In this document: piece after piece, positions 11,248 to 23,308 of the stretch | Layout of the letters: each line of letters begins with the position of its first letter | Numbering within the stretch: the first letter of the stretch is position 1 | NCBI RefSeq assembly: GCF_002865645.1 | Contig: NW_020194557.1 | Location: forward strand, 372,001 to 436,000 | DNA: 64,000 nt | Origin: Hyaloscypha bicolor E | Lineage: Eukaryota > Ascomycota > Leotiomycetes > Helotiales > Hyaloscyphaceae | Direction of reading: 5' to 3' | Notes under the pieces: generated by a model | Told to the model about the DNA's origin: nothing | The model's database searches: none | Seen by the model: only the letters and a program-made list of their open reading frames with translations | Made by a program: the position numbers and the translations under genes

Positions 11248-12240
11248 ATGGCAAACCTCTCTTACAAGAACAAGCTAGCCATAGCCTCGGTATCTCTAGG
11301 CATGCACGCCACCCACAGCCTCTCAGAAAAAATCTTAGCCGCATCCCGCAACCACTTCTCAGGCATCGAAATTGTGTACTCTGATCTCGAGGCCTGGTGC
11401 ACAATCCAATCACTTCCCCTCATCGCAGGCGCCCACTCCATCAGAGACCTTTGCAAATCTCACAATCTCACCATCCTCTCCCTCGCACCATTCAAGAACT
11501 TCGAAGCCCACACCTCACCCCTCTCCACTCGTCTGGACACCGCAAAACACTGGCTAGAAATCGCACAAGCGCTAGGTGCCACTTATCTCCAAGTTCCTTC
11601 TCAATTCGATACCGAGAATTGCATCGATGATGAAGAACTCGCTGTCAAGGAACTTCAAGCGCTGGCTGACCTTGCCTCCGAGTTTGGCGTGAGTATTGCA
11701 TATGAAGCCGTTGCGTGGGGCGAGTACATTGCCACATGGCAAGACTCACTCCGGATCATTAAGAAAGTCAACCGCGCGAATTTTGGCATGTGTTGGGATG
11801 CGTTTCATGTCCTGGCTCGGGTATGGGGAGATTGTACTGTTCCGTCTGGGAAGATTGAGGGTGGCGATGCAGCCTTGAAGAAGAGTTTGGGGGAATTAGT
11901 GGAGGTGCTGAAGGGAGAGGATGCGGAGAAGATTTTCTATGTACAGCTTTCTGATGGGGAGTTTTATCGCCCTCCTTTGGAGAGAGGGCATAGGTTTTGG
12001 GTGGAAGGGATGGATTCGAGATTAGTGTGGTCTCGCAATACGAGGCCGTTTCCGTTAGAAAGACAGCTTGGGGGTTATCTTCCGATTGCTGAAGCTTTAC
12101 GGGCTATTTTAGTAGAAGGAGGGTTCAAGGGGTGGGTTTCTTTTGAGGTTTTTGATTGGAGGATGAGAGAGGAACAGTTTATGCCCGAGGATGCCGCTCA
12201 AAGGGGCTGGAAGAGTTGGATAGAGCTAAATAAATATTAA
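11248..12240 (+). CDS. 3-dehydroshikimate dehydratase-like TIM barrel
   Basis: Sugar-phosphate isomerase/AP-endonuclease-2 fold. The best match by eye is fungal 3-dehydroshikimate dehydratase (qa-4/qutC type), which turns 3-dehydroshikimate into protocatechuate in quinate breakdown. It is one exon of 330 residues, close to the usual 345-360. The start ATG (GAAAATGGCA) is chosen because the frame upstream has no earlier ATG. Likely metal and substrate residues lie in AYEAVAWGEY (about 150), MCWDAFH (about 181), YVQLSDGE (about 230) and SFEVFDWR (about 297), the Glu/Asp/His/Glu layout of this fold. The neighbouring transporter and SDR support a catabolic cluster. A sugar isomerase of the same fold is the main alternative. 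Confidence 0.82.
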   Translation: MANLSYKNKLAIASVSLGMHATHSLSEKILAASRNHFSGIEIVYSDLEAWCTIQSLPLIAGAHSIRDLCKSHNLTILSLAPFKNFEAHTSPLSTRLDTAKHWLEIAQALGATYLQVPSQFDTENCIDDEELAVKELQALADLASEFGVSIAYEAVAWGEYIATWQDSLRIIKKVNRANFGMCWDAFHVLARVWGDCTVPSGKIEGGDAALKKSLGELVEVLKGEDAEKIFYVQLSDGEFYRPPLERGHRFWVEGMDSRLVWSRNTRPFPLERQLGGYLPIAEALRAILVEGGFKGWVSFEVFDWRMREEQFMPEDAAQRGWKSWIELNKY

Positions 12241-12566
12241 AGGGTGAAAAGCAGCCAAGAGAGATGATACTTTTATGATCTCAATGCTCATCTTTTCCTC
12301 CTCTTACAAATGAGTAAAAGGGCGTTCGTCGTAAGAAGCTGACAAAATGATGTTACTTAATATCACAAGCAGAGTTTGTTCGCAATCACATTTTCATTTT
12401 GTTCACTAGAATATTTCATTGTTCCTAATCAAGTAGCAGCAAAGCGGCCTAGCCCGTCGAGTTTCCGAGCGTAATGATCCGAAGAACTACATAATAGAGT
12501 ATCAAAAAGTGCATCTCTGTATCAGTGTGGATAGGGATCGAATCTCTCATGTGGCTCGGGGCACAA
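12241..12566. other. convergent 3' intergenic region
   Basis: About 330 bp between two converging genes. No coding signal; A+T-rich, as expected for 3' ends. Confidence 0.5.
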
Positions 12567-13505
12567 TCAAATAGCAGGCTTAGGGTCGAAGTCGCAGTCC
12601 TGAGTGTCTGACGGACCGCCAGCATCGATGATGCCCTGTTTAATACACTGTAGACCCTTCGGAAGCTCGATCTCCATCACATAGAACTCGAAGACCTCGT
12701 CTGATGTCCACTCTGTGCCATGAGGTCGGATCATCCAAGTCTTGTCAAGAGCACTGGTTTTCCAATTTACGATGTCTACCTGCCCCTGGCAGCGCAAGTC
12801 CAAGGCAGTCTCCAGGGCTAAGACATTGCGGTTTGTAGTTATGTAGTTTGTCCAAATACTGACGTTAACTCCTCCTCCAGCAAATGCTAAGGCTGAACAA
12901 GTTGCGTGCGGAACTGAGTCTTGGGTTGGTGATGAAGTTGGTCTGAGTGGCGGTGTACCAGTAGCTGTCTCACTTTGTGGCACCGAGATAGTCTTGACCG
13001 GAGTGATCGTTGCTGAAAATCCAACTGTCGTGCTCGTTGACGTACTTAACGTCGCCGAATGAATGTAGGTGGAGGCGGGCCGCTCTGTCACCGTCAATGT
13101 GATTGTGATTGTGCTATTGTGTGGCTTAGGTACCGTGTTCAGTTTGTGACCAAGTATTCCGGCGACAGCAGCCAAACCGACAATGACCAACGTCAGAATG
13201 ATCACCAGAACAAAGAGGTATCGTCTCGCGTTCTTCTGCGGTGCGAAGAATTGGAAGTCAAAAGCTTCCTCTTGTGCCGCCCCAGGGGCTCCAGGGGCTC
13301 CAGGGGCTCCAGGGACTCCAGGGACTCCAACTGCTTCTCGATTATGGTTTGCTCCTGGCTCTTGAGGTGGAAGATTGTCCATCTCGTATGATCCGGTGCC
13401 GGGGTAGTTCGGAGGAGGTGTGAAGTACTCCGTAATACGTCGGTTAGATGTATCTGCTCCTGTAAAGGGGAGGTCTCCTTCTTGGTGGGCTTTGGCGTCC
13501 GACAT
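12567..13505 (-). CDS. single-pass membrane protein with collagen-like GxP run
   Basis: Unrecognised 312-residue protein in one exon with an ATG start. The N-terminal ~90 residues are hydrophilic and include a run of G-[VA]-P-G-[VA]-P triplets encoded by tandem GGGGCTCCA/GGGACTCCA units at 13287-13330. One strong hydrophobic segment follows (LFVLVIILTLVIVGLAAVAG), then a Ser/Thr-rich stalk and a C-terminal domain with several cysteines (TCSALAF, LRCQGQ, LQCIKQ, QDCDFD) that probably faces outward. The layout, a short cytosolic part, one membrane helix, an S/T-rich stalk and a Cys domain, is frequent among fungal cell-surface proteins. Function unknown. Confidence 0.75.
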   Translation of the reverse strand: MSDAKAHQEGDLPFTGADTSNRRITEYFTPPPNYPGTGSYEMDNLPPQEPGANHNREAVGVPGVPGAPGAPGAPGAAQEEAFDFQFFAPQKNARRYLFVLVIILTLVIVGLAAVAGILGHKLNTVPKPHNSTITITLTVTERPASTYIHSATLSTSTSTTVGFSATITPVKTISVPQSETATGTPPLRPTSSPTQDSVPHATCSALAFAGGGVNVSIWTNYITTNRNVLALETALDLRCQGQVDIVNWKTSALDKTWMIRPHGTEWTSDEVFEFYVMEIELPKGLQCIKQGIIDAGGPSDTQDCDFDPKPAI

Positions 13506-13820
13506 TCTGATACTCGTCTCTGTGGTGCGGAGATCGCTTCAAAAGCATTACTCCTGGGTGATTTAATCTATGCACGGGACATTCACCACTGAAAATCCGC
13601 GAGAAGTTGAATATTACGCAAATTAAGATCGAAAAAGTGTCGGGAATGAATATGAGATGTGTTTCACTGTTTTATTTAAGAATACGAAGTGTGATTGTTT
13701 CCAGTGAATCAAGAACAATGTGGGTTCTTTGTCACACACAAGTCTATTGTGTGAACCAACAAAACAAAACGGAGCCGAGCCACCATTAGCTGCAAAAGCC
13801 TTTATTTGGTGATTAATCTA

Positions 13821-14164
13821 TAAACAATGATTTATATTTTCACAGTTCGATAAAAGTTCAGCAACCTGCTCGTTTCAAAGAACTCGACGATCCAGGGGCT
13901 TCCAGATTGGCAGATAATTTCGCGGCTCAGACAGAGGTTGTGAAATATCTTTTTGAGGTTGATGCTCAGGATATCGGTGCTGTCGATACCCATGGAAACT
14001 CGGCGCTGCATTACCTTGCAAGTCACAGATGTGTGAAGACTGACTTGGCTGAGTGGATACGTGGTTTCCCTAAGGCTGAAGACACTTGGAAGAATGTCAG
14101 AATATTTTACGGGCACACAGCTGAACGGTATGTTGATGCTGTGGCGTTGTGGCCCAGAGAATAG
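13821..14164 (+). pseudogene. ankyrin-repeat protein fragment
   Basis: An open frame of about 105 codons contains one recognisable ankyrin repeat (VDTHGNSALHYLASH) and ends in TAG. It has no ATG. A possible splice acceptor (TTTTCACAG) lies at its left edge, but no upstream exons with further repeats are visible on the plus strand. The simplest reading is the 3' remnant of a larger ankyrin protein gene; a last exon of an unresolved gene is possible. Confidence 0.45.
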
Positions 14165-14522
14165 GGATTAGAAAAGAGAGCAGTGCAGGACATACCAACC
14201 TTTTGCAGAAAGGTGGACTATGCTCTGGAATGGGCAATCAAAAAATTGGAGTGGTGGGGAGTTAAGCTTTTCCATGAACGAAAGATTGATGAAAGAGGAA
14301 GGTGTAACGAGTAAATGACCGGCGCTTGATTTGCGGATCTTATTGCACTGCCGGTCTACAGAAATGTCGGAACAGCTACTCTCGATTAATGAGTGACAAG
14401 ATTTGTGTTTCTCTAGTTTGCAAGGGCTTTCATTTTGTTACTTTTCTTGCCATTTTTACCCGTCTTGCGCCATCCCAGAAAATAGCGCGCATTCTCATTC
14501 AGATTGATTCCTGTATCAAATT

Positions 14523-15160
14523 TCAAAAATCCTTTCGTGCCTCAAATTGTGCCCCGATTCCAGCCAAATCTCTGCGAAAATGTTCTTTCCTGCAAGTATA
14601 CCCGTAATCCAACGAAGCCTTTGTACAAGACCAGTCTGGAGTGCTAGCTTCTATAAAGAGGCATTGCAAATCGAGCACATACTGCGGTTGTACCACAGCC
14701 GTTGAGTATGAGTAGTGTCTGAATGTCGAGCAGCCGTGCTGATCGACGAGAGCTTGGTGCATGGCTGTTGACACCTCGAGACCAAGGCTGGTGCATCCAG
14801 AGATCACATCCGTCGAATATTGTCGATTGTATAAAGTTTGTTGACTGGTGGTGGTAGTCGAGCTAAAGGATTCGATATTGTGGTTAAATTGCACCAAATG
14901 GTACTTGAGGGAGTTTGCGGTGGAGGATTGCCCGCAGGAGAGTCCTTTCTCGTTGGTGGCCAGTGATTTGCATGCTGAAGAACCCTGAGACTTGGAACAT
15001 TTCGAAGGTTGTTTAAATGGGCTTGAACCTGAATGAGTCCTATTGTATGTTGGCGATCTGCCTCAATGTCAGTCGCACATATATAAAGAGGAGACCACCT
15101 CAAAACATTGTGATTATACCTGCGAGCTGAAGACATTCTGGAACCTTGTGACGGCATCAT
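14523..15160 (-). CDS. hypothetical small two-exon protein
   Basis: Exons 15160-15120 and 15057-14523 on the minus strand give 191 residues. The 62-nt intron has donor GTATAA, a CTGAC branch site and acceptor GGCAG, and joins in frame (Arg codon split AG|A). The protein is Ser/Thr- and Cys-rich with no recognisable domain, signal peptide or membrane segment. The reading frame staying open across the splice is the main support. It could still be chance, since the composition is not strongly coding-like. Confidence 0.4.
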
Positions 15161-17013
15161 GAACTTCAGTCGACTCGATTGCGCGTGTTGAATAATGAAA
15201 TAGAGACGAAGTAAAATAATTTTGAGATAATACGTCTACCTATACTTATACACCTTGAACCAGGAGACTTTGAGCTTGGCGACTTACCAGTTGGGGGCCT
15301 TAACTCAAGCCTGATGGGTGGCCTCCCAAATAAATTCAGTGAGCCTTGAACTATTCACAATGGCCAATTATAGCAAACGTGAATTTATTGTATCAAAGGA
15401 ACGATTGTGATGGCGATAGCCTGGATTGGAGGCCTCCGAAAGGGTGGCCTCCCAGCCATTGAAAAGAAAAACTGTGTGCCCTGCAAATCCCTGCAACACC
15501 CCTGTTCTGCTCGAGTAGTATTCCTAGAACATGGGTATACGCCCAAAGCGGTAATGACAGGAGACCAATTCTGATTAAAATGCATAAGCACCTTCTCTGG
15601 GCAAACCCTAGAACGGGTGCTTATGCATTTGAGAATTTGATTCCCTTCTAAGCCCCTTGCCCCGCAATTAGCAAGCTAATTTTTGTAATTTTATCGTAAA
15701 GTAAGGCTTTATTTTTCGGCTATTCTTTAGCCCCCGGCACGTGCACTAAAGACGGGCAAGAAGCACGTCCCTCTCTTACCCTCAAGAATCGCTTAAAAAG
15801 TATATCCTCAACGCACGCGCATGCTCAAGGTATACGCATACGCTCCGTACGCTGTCGCGCGCCGGAGGCGCATGACGGGGTGCCCCTAGCCTATTAAGGT
15901 CCTGGTATTGATAGAGATAACCCTTAGAGTCTCCCAGAATTAGCACGATGGCTAGTTGCTAACTTGTATTTGAGATACAGGAAAATATACTCGGAAAAAT
16001 CCATTTCAAGGATCGAAAAGCCAGTATAAGTTGATAGCAATGAGCATTCCTCCTAATTGATTATTTTAGTATTGTGCTATCGAAGAGAAATTTGTTGTTG
16101 ATCCGATGCGCCTGAGCGCCGCTCTTGACGAGGATGGTCATGTGACGCAGAGCGATGTTTTAAATCAGTCAACTTTGGAAATAGAATCTGAATCGTTTTC
16201 TGTACTCTTGGGTAGGGTAATCAGCAATGCTTGAACAGCACTAGTCTTAAAAACCGTAGAAAGATCATCTTCGCTGTAACGCCTTTCCCTGTTGAGCGAG
16301 GCTTTGTTTCAGGGGATTGAAAACAATAATGGAGGCCTCCCCCCTCACTCAGCAAACTTCTCCAACTCCACCAATAAGAAGTAGCTGCTCGCGATGGGCC
16401 AATAATGTTGTGCGCAGCGAAGACGCAGTACATCAATCAAAAGGCGGTCGAATTTTCTAGACGGAGGCCACCCATATTTTTGTGCCCAATCACGAAAATT
16501 TGTAACCGATGTGCCGTCTAGCAGCCTCATCTACCAAAGTTGGTAATGACTTGTTTGCTGACTTCACCAATCCTGGCCTGTTCCTTCATTATCTCTTCCG
16601 TCGCAAAGCAAGGATCATTCTAGCGAATATCCGGTAGAACATCGGAGCTTCTCCCTCCGGCGGCCAGCCTCGCAGGTTCACCTCGTTTTCAGCGGGGATA
16701 AGACTGCACTTATCCCATCACAATGCAGCCAGGTCTTCGGCACGCCTGTTCACATAAACCTCCAGGCAGTCTTGGGGAACTTCGGGGACCAAAGCTTAGA
16801 AAGCCTTCCACAACAATATCTCACTTCATAAGTCTGCCCCGCAAACCAAGAAAGGTACATAGATAACGACTCCCATGTCACACTTTCAGGCTTATTCGAA
16901 ACACATTAGGATCCGAGCTGCATAGATCCTCTTCCCTCCGAGTCCGGATATTCGATTCTTTGGGAAGTAACGCCAACCTAGGTCCAGGAACTCACCTGAA
17001 GCTGGGGCCACCG
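15161..17013. other. repeat-bearing intergenic region
   Basis: No confident gene. Copies of GGTGGCCTCCC/GGAGGCCTCC occur near 15317, 15424, 16333 and 16460. An inverted repeat lies at 15578-15630. A 61-codon minus-strand ATG frame at 16345-16530 (containing YGWPPSRKFDRLL and YWPIASSYFLLVELEKF) looks protein-like but could be a transposon remnant. Confidence 0.45.
15578..15630. repeat. 15-bp perfect inverted repeat
   Basis: AAATGCATAAGCACC at 15578-15592 is matched by its exact reverse complement at 15616-15630, with a 23-nt spacer. It could be a hairpin or terminator-like structure, or abutting ends of old mobile elements. Confidence 0.8.
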
Positions 17014-17963
17014 ATGACAACCCAAGGTCAAGAGGCTGGCATCATTGCCAATCACTATGAACTTATGGGGCCGAATAGCATGCGAAGTAGTCGGGGCTGC
17101 AAACTTGATGGAGCCGATGATATGCCTTTGTTTGAAAACTACGAAATGCGACTCACGAATTTAGAAGAGAAGACTCAGAGAATATATACGACAGCGCAAC
17201 AGGACGACGACGGGATGACGATCCCTCGAGGGCCAAATCTGGATCTGCTTCCCGGCCCTGCTTGCTTGGAAAACCCCCTACCATCCGTCCAATACCTCGA
17301 CGGCCACCCCGTCACTCCACAAAACTATCCACTGCCAATGGAAACCTTTGAGCGAACCAAGCACGGATTCACTGCCCCTTATCACTCATATTTCCCCCAG
17401 ATATCATCTTGCTTTTCAAGAACTAAAGGCAGTGTCTCTTTCCAAGAGAGTAGTGAATCAGAGGGTGATATATCAAGCCTGCAGAATTGCTTGACACTCT
17501 CCTGGCCTCAAGCTCATGCTGGACTTCAATTCCAGGCCCGACATCCAAGTCCCCTGAGGATTTCTCAAGCCGGGGGTCGTCAAGGTAGTGCTTCCCAAAG
17601 CCCTCAGAAGCTTGCTCTAGCCAGAAAACGCCCTCGAAAGAAGCAGCAACTTAACTGTCCTTCCTGCGCTAAAGTCTTCTCACGTCCTTGCGATCTCAAG
17701 TAATTACTCTGCCCCGCAAGCCTCTGAAAGGAATTGTCACTGATTGCTATAACAGGAAGCACGGCAGGACACACGAGCGTACTTTCATGTGCAGCATCAA
17801 CGGCTGCACTAATACTCAAGGCTTTGGTCTGCGCAAAGATCTCCGGAGACACATCGACACCGTCCACCTCAGAGCCACCTTCACTTGCCATTTTACTTCT
17901 TGTGGAGAGACATTTTCGAGATCTGATAATTGCCTCCGACATTTCGAGGAGCAGCACGTCTAG
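17014..17963 (+). CDS. C2H2 zinc-finger protein
   Basis: Probable DNA-binding transcription factor. Exons 17014-17699 and 17756-17963 give 297 residues; the 56-nt intron (GTAATT...AACAG) falls inside the first finger and restores LKKHGRTH. Three C-terminal fingers are seen: C-x2-C-x12-H-x3-H, then C-x4-C-x14-H-x4-H, then C-x4-C-x12-H-x4-H ending at EEQHV. A basic run (KRPRKKQQ) just before the fingers may be a nuclear signal. The long N-terminal part is low-complexity. No ATG lies upstream in frame for at least 90 nt although the frame is open there, so an upstream exon is possible. A C-terminal extension by another splice is also possible. Confidence 0.75.
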
Positions 17964-19844
17964 GACCCCGGACGTTGAGGCCGTCGTCTATGACTACAAC
18001 TCTGCAGGAATATTCAGACAGCCTGCACAAACAAGTTTGCAGACCATATGTGCGAATTCATGTGTCCTGGAACCCCGATGTCTTCCACATCCTCCACATC
18101 TGTTGCTGCGCTCACCGATACGAATGCGCTCAGCCAACTTACCGATACAGTTAAGGACTCAGAAGAGAAGAAGGGACGAGCCCAATATTATCTAGTTGAG
18201 GGACTAAAGCTAATATCCTTCAGCTCTTTGGGACCGAGATGGACACCATTTGTGCCCTTTTCTCGAAGATACTGAATAACAAGGCGCAGAGGAGCACAAT
18301 GAGTGGACCTGTTCTGGTAAGCTCCCTTGCGATCGTGGAAGGGGCGTGAGAATAATGCTTTCAGTGCCTAGTGGAGCATCATGATCTTGGTTCTCTTGAA
18401 TGGTTCGCCCTTCTTCTGTTGGCCTGGACGGCAGCCATTTTTAGGAATGCAGCTTTCAGAAATTACCAACCCCTTGTATATTCGAGCATAGTGGAGATAC
18501 TTGACCCTTATATATCGAAATAGCAGATTCTTGGAAAACCTCTTAGCCCACTCTCCAACGGCTCGCCCTCGAACAGGATGTCCCTCCTGGGCGCTGCTCT
18601 TCAGCCCTTGTCCGACCACCTTGTCAAGGAATTCACATAAGTTTCCAATGAATATTCGCACTCCAAAAACTTATTGCCAACCAATGCTGAATATATGGTG
18701 AGCCTCAACCACGGAGAGTCAAAGGTAATTTGGAATTCTTCAACGTCCAAACTTTCGCATGAAAAAATATTCTCACCACGAGCATGTGCTTAAGCTCAAC
18801 ATTGATATCCTGATCATGGATTTGAGTTCATCTGCGACGTACTACTTCATAGAGCAAGGGACAGAACGGTGAACGGGGACATCTCAGACCCTCAAATTTC
18901 CACAGAACACAAAACTAGCAAGTTGCTTGATCGAGAGAATGATCGCGTTCTGGTCCATCCATGGGTTCCTTCGAGAACTTGGCTTTATAGGATAAGCACG
19001 CCGAGCTCGAAAACAAAAGTCTGACCAAGGTTGGGGATGGCTTCGAGACCGCGCTTCGCAAAGGTGGGTTGAAAGCTATAAGTGCAAAAGCGCACTGAAG
19101 CAGTTACTTACCTACCTACCGCCTTTGAACGTATTCGAGGTAAATTGCGGCTGCAGTCTTGCAATGGCCTGACGCATATAAGAAATCGATAGTTGCCATC
19201 ACGGCTTGACAACCTAGTACATTTCTTTCTAGATATTTAATTATTTCGTTACTGATAGAAAAATTGTTCATTTGTGTGCGCAAATACCCTTCATTAGACA
19301 GGCTCAGGATGTCCACAAGAGTTCATTCCACGCATTGATTGATTTTGCTTGTTTGCACAATGAGGAAATATTTATTCTTCGGGGAAGTACCAAGGCCTGA
19401 ATCATATGAAAAATATGTATTCTTTTAAGACCTCTCCGTAGGATAATGGGTGTAAGGTTCATCTAGATGGAGATTGTTTTGATTTGTTTCAATTTTGTGC
19501 TACTTCTTCTTATGTCTTGCACCATCCATTGACCTCCACCTCTTCTCCCGAGCCTAGCAGCTTCCCTTCACTCCCTACCCAGATCGTGTACACCAGCAGG
19601 GTCATTGTAGTGGACTGGGATACCCAGGTTCAACACTCTGGACATCATGGCTATGCCATTTTGCGGTTGGGGATGTCCTGCTTCTCTTCTTGTTCCAAAT
19701 GGATCAGGTACACTGTCATTTATCAATCTCCAGATCTCAACATGTTCGTCAAGGAAGAGAACGTACAGTACTTACTTGGGGTTTCAATTTCCCTCCTTTC
19801 TGTCCCCATGTTGTGTGTGATTGTTACTGCGCCTAGCAACGCCT
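17964..19844. other. intergenic, no confident gene
   Basis: Several frames of 60-130 codons occur, mostly without ATG or motifs. The stretch 18040-18280 reads moderately well as protein just after the zinc-finger stop, but no clean splice joins it. Nothing else is supported. Confidence 0.4.
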
Positions 19845-20236
19845 TTAGGTCTCGTTATTTGTCGTAGCAGCATCGAATGCGTCAAGTAGTGACTGCACTG
19901 AAGCGATATGGGCCTTGATACTCTCTTTGGCAGAAATACGGCGGTGAAGCGTTTGGGTTTCGGAAGTGTCATTGAGCCACGATAATACCCTTAGCATAAA
20001 TAATTCGTGCGTTTTGATAGATACAGAGTTCGAAGAAGATGTTGACGGATAGCTGGGATCTGCGGGGTCTTCATTGGAAGCTGGAGCATCCCGAATGGAG
20101 CTGAGGCTCTTGATTAGCATTGCATGAAAACCATCGGGTGTATGTGGAAGCTGGACCCAAAGTGCCGCAGCGTGGAAGAGACATACTCTGTGACTGATCC
20201 ATTGACCCCAAGTGTGGATGAAGCATAGGAAACCAT
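19845..20236 (-). CDS. array protein 1 (small paralogue family)
   Basis: First of seven related small genes. Exons 20236-20187 (50 nt) and 20100-19845; the 86-nt intron (GTATGT, GCTAAT branch, CTCAG) splits an Asp codon in phase 2; 101 residues. The first exon encodes MVSYASSTLGVNGSVT, which fits the family pattern M-x3-x-S-S-T-x4-G-S-V but lacks the usual Cys. The C-terminal part HRRISAKESIKAHI...LLDAFDAAT carries the family motif. TATATA at 20361-20366 lies about 125 nt upstream. No signal peptide or membrane segment. It is one of the two most divergent members. Function unknown. Confidence 0.6.
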
Positions 20237-22955
20237 GGCTGGGTGAACTAAAGAGAAGGGGTGCTTCTTATTGAAAGGAGTGAAACGAGTAATGAAGGAA
20301 TGCTGGAGCGAGCATGAAGTAGTATGCAAAGTTGACTACTGCCGAAGATATTCGAAGAGCTATATACGAAATAAATAGATAAGGGGGGAGACTGAGTTAT
20401 ACTCTGTACAAGTAAGCGCTCGGTAAAGATAACGAACACATCAAAAACTCAATCGTTCAGGCCCAAACTCTCCCTCCCCCTTCAAGGCGCATACTTTCCC
20501 ATACAAGAGCCGTACCCCGTACCTTGGAAGAGCCAATCATACGCATTTTCGCCGGTTGAGGCTGAGGCACGGGGATCTGCATCGGAGGAGCAAGACTTTT
20601 TTTTTTCGCGATTAACCCGCTCCCACACAATTTGACTAGTCAATCGGGTACAATTCCGTAACTCAACGCTGTGTCGGGGGTGCAGCGCGACGGTGAGAAC
20701 TATTTTCGACAAGCGTTCGAATCTGCCGTTCACGACGCAATCTTGGCGGTAGCGCATGGAGTTGATCCAAGAAAGGGGAAGAGGGGCTGCAGGGGATGGA
20801 TCTTAAAGGCACCCTCAGCCGAAGAATGATAACGAAGCGTATATCTGCTAAACGACGCGATAACTGGCCTTCTACTGCAAGGTTTGGATGAATTGAGGAA
20901 TTTCGCCTCTTTGAGCTTGAACCCCAGATTGAACTAGCCTTTAACGACCATTGGGATGACGAAGGATGAACGTAGGCAGGCGTTCTGTTACTTGTTTGCA
21001 GCCGTTGCACGGTAGTGTGCAGTTGAAGGATCCATTGACGCCTGTGGCGTCTATTTGGAATAAACTGAAGCCAAAAGGAAAGCCCGGGAATGCAACTAAG
21101 CTGTGGCTGAGTCAAAACCTTCTAGAAGAAACACAGCACTGTCGCGCTTTACCGTTCTCGGCTTTTGAAACAGATAGCTAGGCTTGGCTTGAGGTTCCCC
21201 CTAACCCCACGGGCGCAAACTTCAGGGGACCGCCTCCAGCCAACCTATCTCAACCTCACCACTCACGACCTAGCTGCACCGGTCCTGGAAAACTGTATGC
21301 ACCACCCATGTCGAGGCCGCACTTGGAGTGAGCTTGCTCGTCATCATCCTCACTGGTACGAGTACACTAGACGACTCAAAGTCGCCAGGACTGCATCGAG
21401 CCCCAATCGGAAGGTGCGAATCCCACGTAAAAGAACACTTGGAAGATTAGAACTGCAGAATTTGCACTGCAAAGGGTTCTGAACTCCGTAAAACCACAAA
21501 TTTAGGTAAAAGATCCATGGTGGTACTTTAGGGAGCACTTGTTGACTTTCGTGCTTCTGAGGTAGAATGTTCATCCCATTTCCATCGCTCGTTGCGCTTG
21601 ATGGGGAAAGTCTCCGCCTTTGCTGTACATCTAGCTCTCCAGAGCAGGATCAATCAAATCGCGGGAGCAAAGGACTAGTGAGGAGTCCTGATGAATTTAA
21701 TCAAGCAGCTCCTGGGCGGCTCTGGCGGCTTCAAAATAAAAAATCAAAAAAAAAATCGAGGCGCTCTGCAATGATTGATGTGTCGACGTCGCGCTATTCA
21801 CAGGCATTGGGTGACCTGCCACATCCTTGCTCGGTTCACGATTCCGGTGAAGCGCTACAATGACGTGCCGTTCTTGAAACGCCCAGGAACAAACAGACAG
21901 TTTAATTTTAGCTACCTCCAGCAACCACCCGTCCAAGCCCCATGAGGCGGACCAACCGGGTTCCAGCCGATCCTCGGCTTTTTATTCCAAACACATTCGG
22001 CTCAACCAGGCGGAGGCCAGGTTCCACTCCGTGCCCGAAAGTGCCGAAATCTTCTGCGACTCCGAATGTTCACCGCCTTTCAATACCCTGAGTCGGCCCG
22101 CCCCAAGAAACCGCGCCTTGAACAACTTCATTGTTTCCTCGTTTTGGGAGATGGCCGCAAGTACATTAAGCTCCAAGACAAGTCACAGTTGATTGGCTTC
22201 GTTTCCTTGAAATTTTAGAACGCCGGAGTGATGGGTTTTCGAATTTGAAGTAGGTTTGTAGATTTTGTTGATAGCAGCTGAAATATCGTACTATAGGCTC
22301 TACGCACTGCCAGTGTAAATAGTGGACGTTCCAGCTTTTGTTGGTATTCAACTTCCTAATTGTCCTTCTTGATACTTAAAAAGTTCTACCTCCACCTCTC
22401 GTAACCGTCTCACTGAAAAGTTTTGCAGATCTCCCGCCTCATGTGTACAACTCCGGCCTCGACTCTGAGTGTGCCTCGAGCAGGCGGGTGTCGAGAAAGA
22501 TCTGTAGCACGTACATGTCTTCTCTAGAACTTAGCAAACTCCAAGTGAAATGAAAGCAGCTCAATGTAGTAGGACTTGCCTTTTCGAGTGGTTTGCCGTG
22601 ACTACATGAACTCACATATCATGCAGAGACGCCCGTTCAGAGCGTCAAATGGCAATGAGATTTTCCAGCAACGGTCCTCTCTTGGGTGCAAGAACTCAAC
22701 TCATTCTCATTGTATTGTACCAGTGCAGGCGAACACCATCCTGCACATACGGTGCATGTTTCAGACTTTGTCGGAGCAAATGGCAACGTCCTTGTGGGAT
22801 CAACTGCAGTTGCAGTCAATCCAGACTACACGCTACGTCAGGATGTCTAAGTAAACTCCAGCAGAAGGTATCATGGAGAAGTTTCTTACATCTTGGTCTA
22901 CTCGACTTCACTTATTTTGTCATATACAGAGTACTTTACCACGGTTCTCACTGGC
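20237..22955. other. spacer between array genes 1 and 2
   Basis: About 2.7 kb. It holds the promoter of array gene 1 and otherwise only short, motif-free frames. A minus-strand frame at 21982-22176 reads like protein for about 60 residues but has no ATG and may be a remnant. Confidence 0.4.
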
Positions 22956-23308
22956 TCAGTTCTCTGCCTGTTTCATTGTCTTGTCGAAATCCTCAAGGTA
23001 AGACTCAATGGCATTGGTGTGGGCTCTTACTGCCTGTAGATCGGAAGCATGGCGATGCTGGACGTGGGAATGCTCTGAATTTGTAATGAAGTCTTCGATA
23101 CGCTGCTTGGAGAATGTGTCCTGTTCTAAAGGAGTAGAGGTTGATGGCTTGCGCGAAGGAGAGCTGCTTGAAGTATTTGTCAGTCAAGAAGTGAGATGAA
23201 AGCAAAGATGGCTTCCCCAGGGTTTGGTGAGGGAAAATAGAAGAGAAAGTACCCTCTGACAGAGCCAATGCCATCCGTGGCACAAGTCGACGATGGATTA
23301 GGAGGCAT
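22956..23308 (-). CDS. array protein 2 (small paralogue family)
   Basis: Exons 23308-23253 (56 nt) and 23163-22956; the 89-nt intron has a CTGAC branch site and splits a Gly codon in phase 2; 87 residues. Exon 1 encodes MPPNPSSTCATDGIGSVR. The C-terminal half contains QRIEDFITNSEHSHVQHRH, then AVRAHTNAIESYLEDFDKTM, a near-ideal version of the family motif and predicted to be helical from its heptad-like spacing. A TATA-like ATATATA lies at 23447-23453. Closest in sequence to array protein 3, and the same length. No known domain. Confidence 0.72.

Noticed and set aside
19116..19316. Minus-strand frame with SISNEIIKYLERN, resembling array protein 5
   Set aside because: Only about ten residues look similar. 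No ATG exon with the family pattern lies upstream and the C-terminal motif is absent.
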